The notes under the pieces were generated by a model. The model was given only the letters and a program-made list of their open reading frames with translations. It ran no database searches and was not told the origin of the DNA. From Adhaeretor mobilis (GTDB lineage Bacteria; Planctomycetota; Planctomycetia; Pirellulales; Lacipirellulaceae): 64,000 nt of DNA. Positions 52,756 to 61,820 of the stretch are shown here, one piece after another (position 1 is the first letter of the stretch; each line of letters begins with the position of its first letter). The translations under genes and the position numbers were made by a program. The DNA lies in the NCBI RefSeq assembly GCF_007741515.1, contig NZ_CP036263.1, positions 5,932,860 to 5,996,859 on the forward strand, written 5' to 3'.

Positions 52756-54189
52756 GTGGCAACTAAGACCGATCAAAATCCTGCTGCTTCTTCAGGTCAA
52801 CCTGCTCCTGGCAACACGAAACCGTGGGGCGGTGTGTTCGATGGCGACACGGCCCCGCTGGTCGAGAAATTTTCCGAAAGCGTAAGCTACGACTGCCGAC
52901 TCTACACACAAGACGTGCGTGGCAGTATTGCCCACGCTCGAATGCTTGCCAGCACGGGCGTTCTGACCGACGGCGAGGCCGAGCAAATCGTCGCCGGGCT
53001 GGAAGACATCCAGCGAGAAATCGCGGCCGGCACGTTTCTCTTCCGGCAAGATCTCGAAGATGTTCACATGAACATCGAGCGGGCACTGGTCGAACGCATT
53101 GGCGACGTAGGACGCAAGCTGCACACTGGGCGCAGTCGCAATGATCAAGTCTCTACCGATTTCCGGCTCTGGATTCGCGAAGGGATCGACAGGGCCGAGA
53201 GACTACTGGGGGATTTGCAGCGCGCCTTTGTGGGACGCTGCGAGGCAGACGCCAGTGTCATCCTGCCCGGCTACACGCACCTACAACGGGCCCAGCCGGT
53301 ACTCGCCAATCACTATTGGCTTGCCTACTGCGAGAAATTTCAGCGCGATCGAGATCGCCTAGCCGACTGCCGGCGGCGCGTGAATCAGTTGCCCCTCGGC
53401 ACGGCTGCACTGGCGGGCACGACGATGGATATCGACCGACAACACGTAGCCGACGCGTTGGAATTTGAGGGGCTAGTCGCCAATAGTCTCGATTCGTCCA
53501 GCGATCGTGACTTTGCCATTGAGTACGCTTTCGCACTCACCTTGGTCGCCGAGCACCTCAGTACGCTGGCCGAAGAGTGGATCCTGTGGTCGACCGTCGA
53601 GTTCAACTTTATCAAGCTGCCACAGGCGTATTGCACGGGCAGCTCGATCATGCCTCAGAAGATCAACCCAGACGTGATGGAGCTCATCCGCGGCAAAACG
53701 GCCCGCGTGGTGGGAAATTTGCAGTCGCTGTTGGTGCTCATTAAGGGCTTGCCGCTGGCGTACAATCGCGATCTTCAAGAAGACAAACAGCGTGTATTTG
53801 ACTCAGCCGACACGGTGGAAGCCTGCCTGCAGCTGGCCTCCGAAGTCGTCGCCGGTGCGGAGTTGCAAGTAGAGAACATCAACGCCCGACTCGAACGGGG
53901 CTACCTAGACGCTACGACGTTGATGGAGCACCTGATCAAGCTCGGCGTGCCGCAACGCACCGCGCATGAAATCATCGGCAACCTAGTAGCGACGGCCATG
54001 AAACAAGATGTGCCGCTGGCAGAGCTAACACTCGAAGAGTTCCAGGCCGCCCACGCATCACTCGACGAATCGGTTTACCAAGTCCTTGGCGTCAAACAAG
54101 CGATCGCCGCGTTTAAGAGTGTCGGCTCCACTGCGCCGGAGCGCGTGGCTGAACAAGTGACACTGTGGCGAAAGCGTTTGAAAACGTGA
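52756..54189 (+). CDS. argH: Argininosuccinate lyase
   Basis: The protein has 477 residues and starts with GTG. The fumarase/ASL superfamily signature GSSIMPQKINP lies near residue 296; HTGRSRNDQ, at about 122, carries the usual substrate-binding residues. Length fits ArgH (about 460). The enzyme splits argininosuccinate to arginine and fumarate in the last step of arginine synthesis. The first 25 residues are an Ala/Pro-rich extension and may vary. A paired inverted repeat lies in the gap to the next gene. CarB, 20 kb upstream, feeds the same pathway. Confidence 0.95.
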   Translation: MATKTDQNPAASSGQPAPGNTKPWGGVFDGDTAPLVEKFSESVSYDCRLYTQDVRGSIAHARMLASTGVLTDGEAEQIVAGLEDIQREIAAGTFLFRQDLEDVHMNIERALVERIGDVGRKLHTGRSRNDQVSTDFRLWIREGIDRAERLLGDLQRAFVGRCEADASVILPGYTHLQRAQPVLANHYWLAYCEKFQRDRDRLADCRRRVNQLPLGTAALAGTTMDIDRQHVADALEFEGLVANSLDSSSDRDFAIEYAFALTLVAEHLSTLAEEWILWSTVEFNFIKLPQAYCTGSSIMPQKINPDVMELIRGKTARVVGNLQSLLVLIKGLPLAYNRDLQEDKQRVFDSADTVEACLQLASEVVAGAELQVENINARLERGYLDATTLMEHLIKLGVPQRTAHEIIGNLVATAMKQDVPLAELTLEEFQAAHASLDESVYQVLGVKQAIAAFKSVGSTAPERVAEQVTLWRKRLKT

Positions 54190-54220
54190 TTGCGTTCTCA
54201 CAGATTCCCAGTTTTTATAT

Positions 54221-54303
54221 CCTAGCCCCCGGCACAAGCCGTGGGGTTTGAGAGTTCGATAATGTGCTCTATTTTCAACCCCACGGCTCGCGCCGGGGGT
54301 TAT
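54221..54303. repeat. Inverted repeat, AGCCCCCGGCACAAGC family, copy 1
   Basis: agcccccggcacaagccgtg at the left and cacggctcgcgccgggggt at the right are complementary over about 24 of 26 bases. It sits between argH and the HEAT-like gene and could serve as a transcript end. A diverged copy is at 57794-57876. Confidence 0.8.
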
Positions 54304-54348
54304 TGTTGCACGCACTTTTTAGTAGGCACTTTTGCTGAGCGCAAGAAC

Positions 54349-56643
54349 ATGGCTTCTACACGATTGCTAACATTATTTGTTGCTTCACTTCTAGGTGGTG
54401 CGACCTTTGCCACGGAAATACCCGGCGTAGACTTCGTCCCCGTCGAACTCACACTCGACGCCTCGCAAAACCCGGCCGTGGCGGCTGTATTGGAGCAAGA
54501 TCGCGACACGCCAGCAGAAAAGCTGCGCGTAGTGATGACGCTACTTGATCTGGGTTATCCCGGGACGGCTGAGCCAATTCTCAATGAGCTCTCCAAAGCG
54601 AACCTCGACGCGAAAACGCTCATCGAGCTGTCCGATCGTTTTGGGTCGGCCCGACTGGTGCGCATCGTGCGGCAATCACGCGAACCGGCGCTACGAGCGA
54701 CTCCAGCGTTTCGTACGGCGGCGGCCGAACTGGTGCAGAACATTCTCGATGCGGCGGCCGAGCGGGCCCGCGATCCACAGCGGCTGGCCAAGCTCATTGA
54801 ACAACTGAGCGACAAGTCGGAAGTCATTCAGCGGGAGGCGCGATCGGATTTAAGCGTGGGTGGCGAGCCGGCGCTAACCGCATGCTTCAACGCCTTGGGA
54901 GCCACTGAAGAGGAAGACCTACGGGCCCAACTGCTCACGACCTTAGCGCTGATGCGCCCGGCAGTCGAAGCACCGACGCTTGCCGTACTGGCCGAGGGGG
55001 AAGGGCTCGTACAGCGCGACGCGGCTGAATTGGCCGGGCATCTGCGCATCGATGCCGCCCTGCCCTACTTGGCTCTGCTCTCAGTGCGGGGCGACAACCC
55101 GCCTGCCTCGCAAGCGGCACGCAACGCACTTCTCAAGTGGTCCCTGCCGTTGCCTTCTTCAGATGAAGCGTTTGAGCTGGCGCGTCGCGACCTGACCGCC
55201 ATGCGGAAATCGCCCCCAACGGTTCTTGACTCTCCGCAGGCTGATCCCCTGAGTGGCGGCAGCCCTTGGTGGAATTGGGATTCTCAGACAAAGCAACTGA
55301 CGAAGACCGAACTCGCAGCTCGTCCACTACGGATTCGCTCAGCTGCTCGACTAGCCCGCGCGCTCACTTGGGGAGGCATGCCGGTGGCTGGTGATCTGCG
55401 CGAAACCTTGCTCCTGCTCTCCTGGGAAGAAGCAGGCGTTACCGGGGAGAGGCTCTCCGACGATTTGAAGCCGTGGATCGAGTCGCTTTCGGTTGACGAA
55501 CTCAACTCGATGCTCGCCGAAGCCATCAAGCGGGAATACTATGCCGGCGCAGTGATTTGCATCGAAATGCTCGGCGAGCGCGGAGATACCAACGCTCTCG
55601 TGACCGGAACCCACCAGCCTACCGCGCTGGCCGCGGCGCTCGCTTCACCGCAACGGGCCGTTCGCTTTGCGGCGCTACAAGCGGTGATGAAGCTGGCCCC
55701 TGGGCGGCGTTTTCCTGGTTCCAGCCACGTGGCTCCCACGCTGTGGTACTTCGCCACCAGTGCGGGGGATCCGGTAGCGCTGGCCGGCGGATCGACGGTG
55801 GCCCACGCGAACGAATGGGCCGGCTCGCTGCGCGGACTCGGCTACGATGCGACGCCCGCTGTGAATGGCCGCGGGTTGTTGCTTGCCGCGTTCGATCGCT
55901 CGCGATCCTCACGCCTTGCTATCGTGCTGTTGGACGCGAACCTTGATCGCCCGAACATGCGTGAAACGCTCTACCAATTGCGCAGCAACCCTGCGCTACG
56001 CAACGTGCCGGTCGCCGTACTGAGCCCGGGTGATCGCCTACGTGAAATGGAGCCGTTGGCCAGGGCGCATAGCAACTTACTGGTCGAGCCAAGACTCACC
56101 GGAGCTGAAGCGATGGAACGACTCGTGCAACGGCTCCAAACGGCTAGCGGACCTCAGCTACCCAGTGCCGAAGTCCGTATGGCCCAAGCGAAGTATGCCC
56201 TCGAGACCGTCACCAAGTTGCTCCTGGAGGGTCACGCTTACGACGAGCTGATCCGCGATTCGGCCGTCGTGAGCGGCACGCTTTACGATCCGGCACTCAC
56301 AGAGGCTTCGCTTGACGTACTCACGAATCTCGGCACGCAAATGAGTCAACTCGCCCTGGCAGACTATGCCAGCAGCCGCACGCAAACCGTGCAGCAGCGC
56401 CGCGCTGCCCAAGCGGGTTTCGCAGAGAGCGTCGACCACTTCGGCTTGCAGCTTACGCGCACGCAACTCTTGCGTCAGTATGATCGCTACAACGAAAGCG
56501 AAGGGTCGGATGCCGAGTCGCAAGCGGTGCTGAGTGGGTTGCTTGACGTCATTGAGAGTCGCGCGCGAAGACGTAAACGCGTGGAGCCCTCCAACAGCGT
56601 CCAAGCCGAGTCGATTCCCGCCGGAAGTGCAACTAAACCCTAG
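54349..56643 (+). CDS. Secreted HEAT-like protein with a pseudo-receiver-like C-terminus
   Basis: The product has 764 residues from the ATG at 54349, which opens onto a signal peptide (1-20); the frame runs 36 codons further upstream into the repeat. Residues 50-300 are helical repeats in the style of HEAT/ARM. Near residues 522-600 VLLDANL, NVPVAVLSPGD and a final VEPRLTG resemble a response-regulator receiver with the Lys of the usual KP replaced by Arg or Glu. So it is probably not phosphorylated. The call is tentative. It is followed, 53 bases later, by a sigma-54 activator. Function unknown. Confidence 0.7.
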   Translation: MASTRLLTLFVASLLGGATFATEIPGVDFVPVELTLDASQNPAVAAVLEQDRDTPAEKLRVVMTLLDLGYPGTAEPILNELSKANLDAKTLIELSDRFGSARLVRIVRQSREPALRATPAFRTAAAELVQNILDAAAERARDPQRLAKLIEQLSDKSEVIQREARSDLSVGGEPALTACFNALGATEEEDLRAQLLTTLALMRPAVEAPTLAVLAEGEGLVQRDAAELAGHLRIDAALPYLALLSVRGDNPPASQAARNALLKWSLPLPSSDEAFELARRDLTAMRKSPPTVLDSPQADPLSGGSPWWNWDSQTKQLTKTELAARPLRIRSAARLARALTWGGMPVAGDLRETLLLLSWEEAGVTGERLSDDLKPWIESLSVDELNSMLAEAIKREYYAGAVICIEMLGERGDTNALVTGTHQPTALAAALASPQRAVRFAALQAVMKLAPGRRFPGSSHVAPTLWYFATSAGDPVALAGGSTVAHANEWAGSLRGLGYDATPAVNGRGLLLAAFDRSRSSRLAIVLLDANLDRPNMRETLYQLRSNPALRNVPVAVLSPGDRLREMEPLARAHSNLLVEPRLTGAEAMERLVQRLQTASGPQLPSAEVRMAQAKYALETVTKLLLEGHAYDELIRDSAVVSGTLYDPALTEASLDVLTNLGTQMSQLALADYASSRTQTVQQRRAAQAGFAESVDHFGLQLTRTQLLRQYDRYNESEGSDAESQAVLSGLLDVIESRARRRKRVEPSNSVQAESIPAGSATKP

Positions 56644-56696
56644 ATCGGCGTTCCAACCGCTGGCGTCCCCCGTTCCTCCTTCCGCCCTCGTAGCCC

Positions 56697-57761
56697 ATGC
56701 CCGCCTCAACCCTCCGTATCGAAGAACCTGATGGCGGCGATCCGCTACCTGGGATCATCGGCACTAGCCCAGCGATGGGTGAGGTGTATCGGGTGACGCG
56801 ACAGGTGGCACGCTCGAGTGCCTCGGTGCTGTTGCTAGGAGAAACGGGCACGGGCAAGGAATTGATCGCACAGGCGATCCACGAGCAAAGTGGTCGAAAT
56901 GGCCGCTCGTTCGTACGCGTAAATTGCGGCGCGCTCAGTGAAAGCCTGCTCGAAAGCGAACTCTTCGGCCACGTGCGCGGGGCGTTTACCGGTGCGATTG
57001 AAAACCGCACAGGTCGATTCGAGGCGGCTCACAACGGCACGATATTCCTGGACGAGATCAACAGCACCACGCTGCACCTGCAAGTAAAATTGCTCCGCGT
57101 GCTGCAGGAGCAGGAGTTCGAGCGCGTTGGCGATACCAAAACGGTGAAGGTCGACACACGGGTCATTGCCGCCAGCAACCGCGACCTGTTGGACTTGGCC
57201 GCGGAGGGCCAGTTTCGCGAAGATCTCTTCTATCGGCTGAATGTCGTGCCCATTTACCTGCCGCCATTGCGGGAACGCACCGGCGATATTCCGGCGCTGG
57301 TGACACACTTTTTAAACTTCTACAATGAGAAAAATGACCGCTACGTGGCCCATATCGAGGCCCGGGCCCTGGAAGCGTTGCGGGCTTACGTCTGGCCAGG
57401 CAACGTGCGGGAACTGCAAAATTACGTAGAGCGCGCCGTGGTGATGGCCCCGGGAGACGAGCTCACATTTGATTTACTGCCCTCGGCTGTGCGTACCGGT
57501 AAGCAGCCGCGCTCGGTCGGTCCGCGGGTAATGAATTTCGACGAGCTCACCGAGGAGCTCGTTCAGCAAGGCCTGAGTGGTGCCGATGAGAAGTCCGAAG
57601 ACCTGCATGGTCGGGTGGTCGATCGCGTAGAACGCGAGGTCATATCCCAAGTCATGAGCATGTGCGAAGGCGTGCAAATCAAGGCCGCGGCACGACTGGG
57701 CATCAATCGCAACACGTTGCACAAGAAGCTTAAGCAGTACGGGTTAGATGGCGACGGGTGA
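56697..57761 (+). CDS. Sigma-54-dependent transcriptional activator without a receiver domain
   Basis: The protein has 354 residues. The AAA+ core has Walker A GETGTGKE (48-55), the sigma-54-contacting GAFTGA (95-100), Walker B IFLDEI and an Arg-finger region. A Fis-type HTH ends the protein (IKAAARLGINRNTLHKKLK, 325-343). There is no receiver, GAF or PAS domain; the N-terminus begins at the AAA+ domain. Regulation must therefore come from another protein. It lies 53 bases after the HEAT-like gene with the same orientation, so an operon is likely. Confidence 0.92.
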   Translation: MPASTLRIEEPDGGDPLPGIIGTSPAMGEVYRVTRQVARSSASVLLLGETGTGKELIAQAIHEQSGRNGRSFVRVNCGALSESLLESELFGHVRGAFTGAIENRTGRFEAAHNGTIFLDEINSTTLHLQVKLLRVLQEQEFERVGDTKTVKVDTRVIAASNRDLLDLAAEGQFREDLFYRLNVVPIYLPPLRERTGDIPALVTHFLNFYNEKNDRYVAHIEARALEALRAYVWPGNVRELQNYVERAVVMAPGDELTFDLLPSAVRTGKQPRSVGPRVMNFDELTEELVQQGLSGADEKSEDLHGRVVDRVEREVISQVMSMCEGVQIKAAARLGINRNTLHKKLKQYGLDGDG

Positions 57762-57793
57762 GGAAGAACCAACGGAGAAGAACAACCAACTGT

Positions 57794-57876
57794 CCTAGCC
57801 TCCAGCACAAGCTGTGGGGTTCATAACTCCACAACTTTCGCTGGGTTTGTAACCCACAGCTTGCGATCGGGGCTAG
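57794..57876. repeat. Inverted repeat, AGCCCCCGGCACAAGC family, copy 2
   Basis: cctagcctccagcacaagct... and ...agcttgcgatcggggctag are complementary; centre diverged. It lies 33 bases after the activator stop codon and could end its transcript. Confidence 0.75.
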
Positions 57877-57991
57877 TTTGTATTCGAGTTCCCAGTTTTC
57901 AACTTCACTCCGCTGCTAGGCAACCCCACAGGCAGACGAAAGATACGTCTCGGTAGTTTCCACGCAATATAGCGCCCAAACAACCCTCACC

Positions 57992-58885
57992 ATGTTCGAC
58001 GGCATCAACATCATTTGTTTTTCAGCAAGCTACGCGGTTGCGTTTGCGCTGGCGTTGTTGGGCTTGTGGGCACGACCTGCATGGCGGCGGCCGGCGATGT
58101 TGCTTGCTGCCTCGGCTGGCGTGGTCGCGCATACTTGGTATCTGGTAACACGCGTGCAAGAACTGCCCGCGGCGCCACTCTCCAGCCCACACGATTGGTA
58201 CATAGCCGTCGCTGGGCTACTGGCGCTGGCCTATTTGGCGCTGGCGCTTTACTATCCGCGCCGTTCGCTGGGGCTGTTCATGTTGCCGGTGGTGCTGGGG
58301 CTTGTGGGGGCGGCCGCGCTGTCGCAGAAGACGACGCTCGCCTCGCTGCAAATTCCCAGGTTCTGGACACTCCTTCATGCGGGCCTGCTCATGGGGGGCA
58401 CCGTGGCTGTGCTAGTTGGCTTTGTCACGGGAATCATGTACTTGCTGCAAAGCTCGCGACTAAAGCGGAAACAGCCAATCGACGACCGCTTCCGCTTGCC
58501 CAGTCTTGAATGGCTGGAACGTGTCAATAGCCGCTCGCTAGGCACCGCGGCATTGCTCGTCGGGTTCGGCTTTCTGACCGGAGTGCTTAGTCAGTTGGCC
58601 CGTGGCAACGGTGCTAGTGTGCCGTGGACTGATCCGGTCGTGCTGAGCCTTGCCGCCATGCTGCTGTGGTTGATCGTGGCTGAAGGTTTTCGGATCATCT
58701 ATCCCGCGGCCCGACGAGGACGAAAAGTTGCCTATCTGACCTTGGCGGCGTTCGCGTTCTTGCTGCTGACGCTCGCTTCCTTCACCATGCAGGACACGCT
58801 GCATGGGGAAAATCACTCAGTGGAATCGCGCAGCACTCCTACGGAGGCGGAGATGTTCCAGCTCGCCAAAGGAGTTCTCCGATGA
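57992..58885 (+). CDS. CcsA/HemX-like cytochrome-assembly membrane protein
   Basis: The protein has 297 residues in about eight membrane segments, with a charged loop near 155. Its pattern, with conserved His in VAHTWYLV and LLHAGLLMGG, fits the CcsA/HemX group. The gene overlaps the next start by four bases (ATGA), so translational coupling with hemA is likely. HemX-type proteins affect GluTR levels in some bacteria, which fits the neighbour; a role in cytochrome c assembly is the alternative. Either is inference. Confidence 0.8.
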   Translation: MFDGINIICFSASYAVAFALALLGLWARPAWRRPAMLLAASAGVVAHTWYLVTRVQELPAAPLSSPHDWYIAVAGLLALAYLALALYYPRRSLGLFMLPVVLGLVGAAALSQKTTLASLQIPRFWTLLHAGLLMGGTVAVLVGFVTGIMYLLQSSRLKRKQPIDDRFRLPSLEWLERVNSRSLGTAALLVGFGFLTGVLSQLARGNGASVPWTDPVVLSLAAMLLWLIVAEGFRIIYPAARRGRKVAYLTLAAFAFLLLTLASFTMQDTLHGENHSVESRSTPTEAEMFQLAKGVLR

Positions 58886-60159
58886 ACCTCCGCATGGTTG
58901 GCTGTTCGCACCAAGCGACGAGTCTCGACGTTCGCCAGCAGCTCGCTTTTGGCGAGAGCCAGGCGACCGATGCGCTGGCCCGCTGGCGTGAAGAATTCCC
59001 GGAGACCGAGCTGGCGCTGCTGAGCACGTGCAATCGCGTAGAGCTCTATGCCGCCAATGAGAAGCTCGAAGGCACGCCCGATGACGAGCACCTAACCAAC
59101 GCGCTACTCGGCTATCACCGCGTACCGATCGAGCGAGTCTCCATGCAATTGACGCGACTCTCCGAGAGTGAGGTGGTGTCGCATATTTACCGGGTAGCGT
59201 CGAGTCTCGACAGCATGGTGGTCGGCGAGCCGCAGATTCTCGCCCAGGTTAAAAATGCGTACCAGCGATCCCAAGAAAGCGGCGCGGCTGGGCCATTGTT
59301 GCACGAGTTGTTCCAGTCCGCTCTGCGAACCGCCCGGCGCGTCGCAGGCGAAACCCAGCTGCATCGGCATCGGGTGAGCATCCCCAGTGTAGCGATTGGC
59401 GACTTTGCCAGCCGCGTGTTCGAGCGATTCGACGACAAACACGTACTGGTACTCGGTGCCGGCGACATGGCTGAGGAAACGCTGCGCTACTTGCAGGATG
59501 TTGGCGCGAAGAAAATCAATGTGGCCAATCGCGATATGAAACGAGGTACGGCTTTGGCAGAGCGATTCTCTGGGAAGTCGATTGAATGGGACGATCGTTG
59601 GCTGCAATTGGGCGAGACTGACTTGGTGATTAGCACGACCGCCGCCGCGCAGCCGATTGTGACGGCCGACGCGTTCGACAAACTAATTGCCCCCATGCGC
59701 CGCCAGCGGTCCCTGTTCATCTTGGACTTGGCCGTGCCGAGGGATTTTGATCCCGAAATTGGCGAGCGCTTAGGCGTCTATTTGTACTCGCTTGACGATC
59801 TGGAAATCGCCTGTCAGAAGAATCGCCAAGCCAGGGCAGATCAGTTGCCACTAGCCGAAGAGATTGTGGCGGACGAAACGCACAAGTTCCTGGCCGGGCT
59901 GCGTCATCGCATTGCCGCGCCGGTAATCACCGATTTCCGCCGCGGATTGGAAGAGCCCAAGCAAGCGGAGCTGGAACGGCTATTTCAAAAGCTGCCAGAG
60001 CTGGACGATCACACTCGGGGCGAGATCACGCAGTTTGCAGATCGGTTGGTGAACAAAATGCTCTACCCGCCACTCAAATCGCTACGCGATGCGTCCGAAG
60101 AAGGGACGCCGCACAGTTTGCTAGAAGCCCTCAAACGGCTCTTCCGGCTTGAAGACTAG
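58882..60159 (+). CDS. hemA: Glutamyl-tRNA reductase
   Basis: The product has 425 residues. The catalytic motif LLSTCNRVELYA contains Cys50, which forms the thioester with glutamyl-tRNA. VVGEPQILAQVK follows, and the NADPH-binding Rossmann motif LGAGDMAEE lies after residue 190. The C-terminal dimerisation helices are present. It makes glutamate-1-semialdehyde, the first committed step of C5 tetrapyrrole synthesis. The start overlaps the preceding membrane-protein gene by four bases. Length and all key motifs fit. Confidence 0.95.
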   Translation: MNLRMVGCSHQATSLDVRQQLAFGESQATDALARWREEFPETELALLSTCNRVELYAANEKLEGTPDDEHLTNALLGYHRVPIERVSMQLTRLSESEVVSHIYRVASSLDSMVVGEPQILAQVKNAYQRSQESGAAGPLLHELFQSALRTARRVAGETQLHRHRVSIPSVAIGDFASRVFERFDDKHVLVLGAGDMAEETLRYLQDVGAKKINVANRDMKRGTALAERFSGKSIEWDDRWLQLGETDLVISTTAAAQPIVTADAFDKLIAPMRRQRSLFILDLAVPRDFDPEIGERLGVYLYSLDDLEIACQKNRQARADQLPLAEEIVADETHKFLAGLRHRIAAPVITDFRRGLEEPKQAELERLFQKLPELDDHTRGEITQFADRLVNKMLYPPLKSLRDASEEGTPHSLLEALKRLFRLED

Positions 60160-60287
60160 CGAACTACGAGGCTAGATTATCAAGTCCGCGAAGTGCCGAC
60201 GCTACGGATTTCGCTGCGGTGCTTGCACCCTGCTGCAACAGCTCCGGAACGAAGCCGGCCAACGCATATCTACAGGTTGATTCGACT

Positions 60288-60980
60288 TCAAACTTCGTCG
60301 TCGTCATCTTCATACTCGAAGTCGTCTTCCTCCTCATCGTCGTACTCGTAGCCCTCGTCTGCGATATCGTCTTCTTCGTCGTCGTCGAGGTCGTCTTCGA
60401 CTTCTTCCCACTCGTCCTCTAGTTCGCTGGCGTCATCGTCGTCGTACCCGTCGTCGTCTTCATCGTCTTCATCATCGACGTCGTCGTCATCTTCACCGTC
60501 TTCGTCTTCGTCTTCGTCGTCATCTTCATCTTCATCTTCATCTTCATCTTCATCTTCATCTTCATCTTCATCTTCGTACTCGTACTCGTATTCATACTCG
60601 TACTCCTCTTCTTCGTCGTCATCGCCCTCTTCTTCATCTCCTGCTTCGTCATCGCCTTCAGCGGGGTCCTCATCCTCGTACTCATATTCGTATTCATACT
60701 CTTCCTCCTCTTCACCACCATCTTCATCAGCCTCATCCAGATCGGTAGCCGGGACTTCGAGCTCGCTTGTGATGTCAAAAGTAGGGAGCGTGATGCCGGT
60801 GGTGTCTGTGCCTAAACCCAACTCGGCAAACCAGGTGCTGTCCAGACTCGGAAAGGTTGCCCACCAATCGGCAGTGGTGGAGTTCGAAAACGTCGACACG
60901 GCGCGCGGTAGCAGACAAGGCTCGTTCTGCTGTGGTCGGCTCGACAAATCACACTGCGGTAGACTTCTAGACGATTGCAC
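60288..60980 (-). CDS. Acidic low-complexity protein downstream of scpB
   Basis: The protein has 230 residues. The first about 75 are ordinary sequence with little charge. From about residue 80 to the end almost every residue is Asp, Glu or Tyr, with EYEYEYEYED units twice and a run of (Asp-Glu) encoded by eight perfect hexamers (60523-60570). The reading frame is supported by its extreme, codon-consistent bias, but start and function are uncertain. It lies 51 bases after scpB on the same strand. The tail could bind basic proteins or calcium. Confidence 0.7.
   Translation of the reverse strand: MQSSRSLPQCDLSSRPQQNEPCLLPRAVSTFSNSTTADWWATFPSLDSTWFAELGLGTDTTGITLPTFDITSELEVPATDLDEADEDGGEEEEEYEYEYEYEDEDPAEGDDEAGDEEEGDDDEEEEYEYEYEYEYEDEDEDEDEDEDEDEDEDDDEDEDEDGEDDDDVDDEDDEDDDGYDDDDASELEDEWEEVEDDLDDDEEDDIADEGYEYDDEEEDDFEYEDDDDEV
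60523..60570 (-). repeat. Hexanucleotide tandem repeat (eight perfect copies)
   Basis: The unit tcttca (plus strand) occurs eight times in a row without change, coding (Asp-Glu) pairs on the minus strand. Slippage would add or remove two residues without changing the frame. Confidence 0.92.
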
Positions 60981-61031
60981 GGTGGTTTCCCCTCTTCTTC
61001 ACTGACTAACGATCCATTAACTGACGAACTC

Positions 61032-61688
61032 TCAAGCTGCTCGGCGGAGCGGTGCGACACTCACTTCATCCCTCATACCGATGGCGGGCGAATCCGTTGT
61101 GTATTGAGTTTGATCCATTGGCGGCAATTGTTCCAAGCGCCGCAGGCCAAAAACTTGCAAAAATTTTCGCGTTGTCCCATACAGGAACGGGCGGCCCAGT
61201 TCCTCGGAACGTCCGACGATACGCAAAAAACCCCGCTCCATCAATACTCTCAGCATTTCTCCGCACTGAACGCCTCGAATCGCCTCGATTTCCACCCGTA
61301 GCACGGGTTGCCGATAGGCCGCCACGGCCAGGGTCTCCAGGGCTGGAGCAGAGAGGCGCAAGTCCTCGCCGCCCCCATGTAGCCGAGCAATCCAGTCGGC
61401 CAGTTCCGTCCGGGTCAGTAGTTGCCAGCCGCCAGCAATCTCGACAATTTCCAAGGCGCTCCCGCGGCCTCTCAAACGCTGATTGAGCCGCTTGATGAGC
61501 GTGCGGGCCAATGTTCCATCGACCAACCCAGCCAATTTCGCCAGCTTTCTTGTGGAGAGCGGTTCGCGGGCCAAAAACAGCACCGCCTCCAGACGCTGTT
61601 GTTCGTCCGCCTGCTGTTGCTCGGGCGAGGGCTCTACCACCGGAGGTGTTAGTTCAAGAGTAGCAGAATCGTGCCCCCCCCTTTGCAT
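61032..61688 (-). CDS. scpB: Segregation and condensation protein B
   Basis: The product has 218 residues from MQRGGHD at 61688; a longer start at 61784 gives 250, without ribosome-binding site. A core from about residue 30 (LEAVLFLAREPLSTRKLAKLAG) is followed by the two winged helices and the ALETLAVAAYRQP section, typical of ScpB. It joins ScpA and SMC in the chromosome-condensation complex. scpA and smc are not in the window. An acidic low-complexity gene follows on the same strand. Confidence 0.88.
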   Translation of the reverse strand: MQRGGHDSATLELTPPVVEPSPEQQQADEQQRLEAVLFLAREPLSTRKLAKLAGLVDGTLARTLIKRLNQRLRGRGSALEIVEIAGGWQLLTRTELADWIARLHGGGEDLRLSAPALETLAVAAYRQPVLRVEIEAIRGVQCGEMLRVLMERGFLRIVGRSEELGRPFLYGTTRKFLQVFGLRRLEQLPPMDQTQYTTDSPAIGMRDEVSVAPLRRAA

Positions 61689-61820
61689 GCGGCCACCGCT
61701 CTCCCCTGGCCAATGATAGCGCAGCGCTACGCTACCAAGTTTTTCGGGCAGGCCTAACGAGTTTGTTGGAAGGTGCTGACGCATCGAGCGATTTCGTTGG
61801 GTGCGATCTCTGAAATGGGC

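Noticed and set aside
60219..60422. Val/Phe-rich plus-strand ORF
   Set aside because: Antisense reading of the Asp/Glu-rich gene; hydrophobic composition is the complement of GAN codons.
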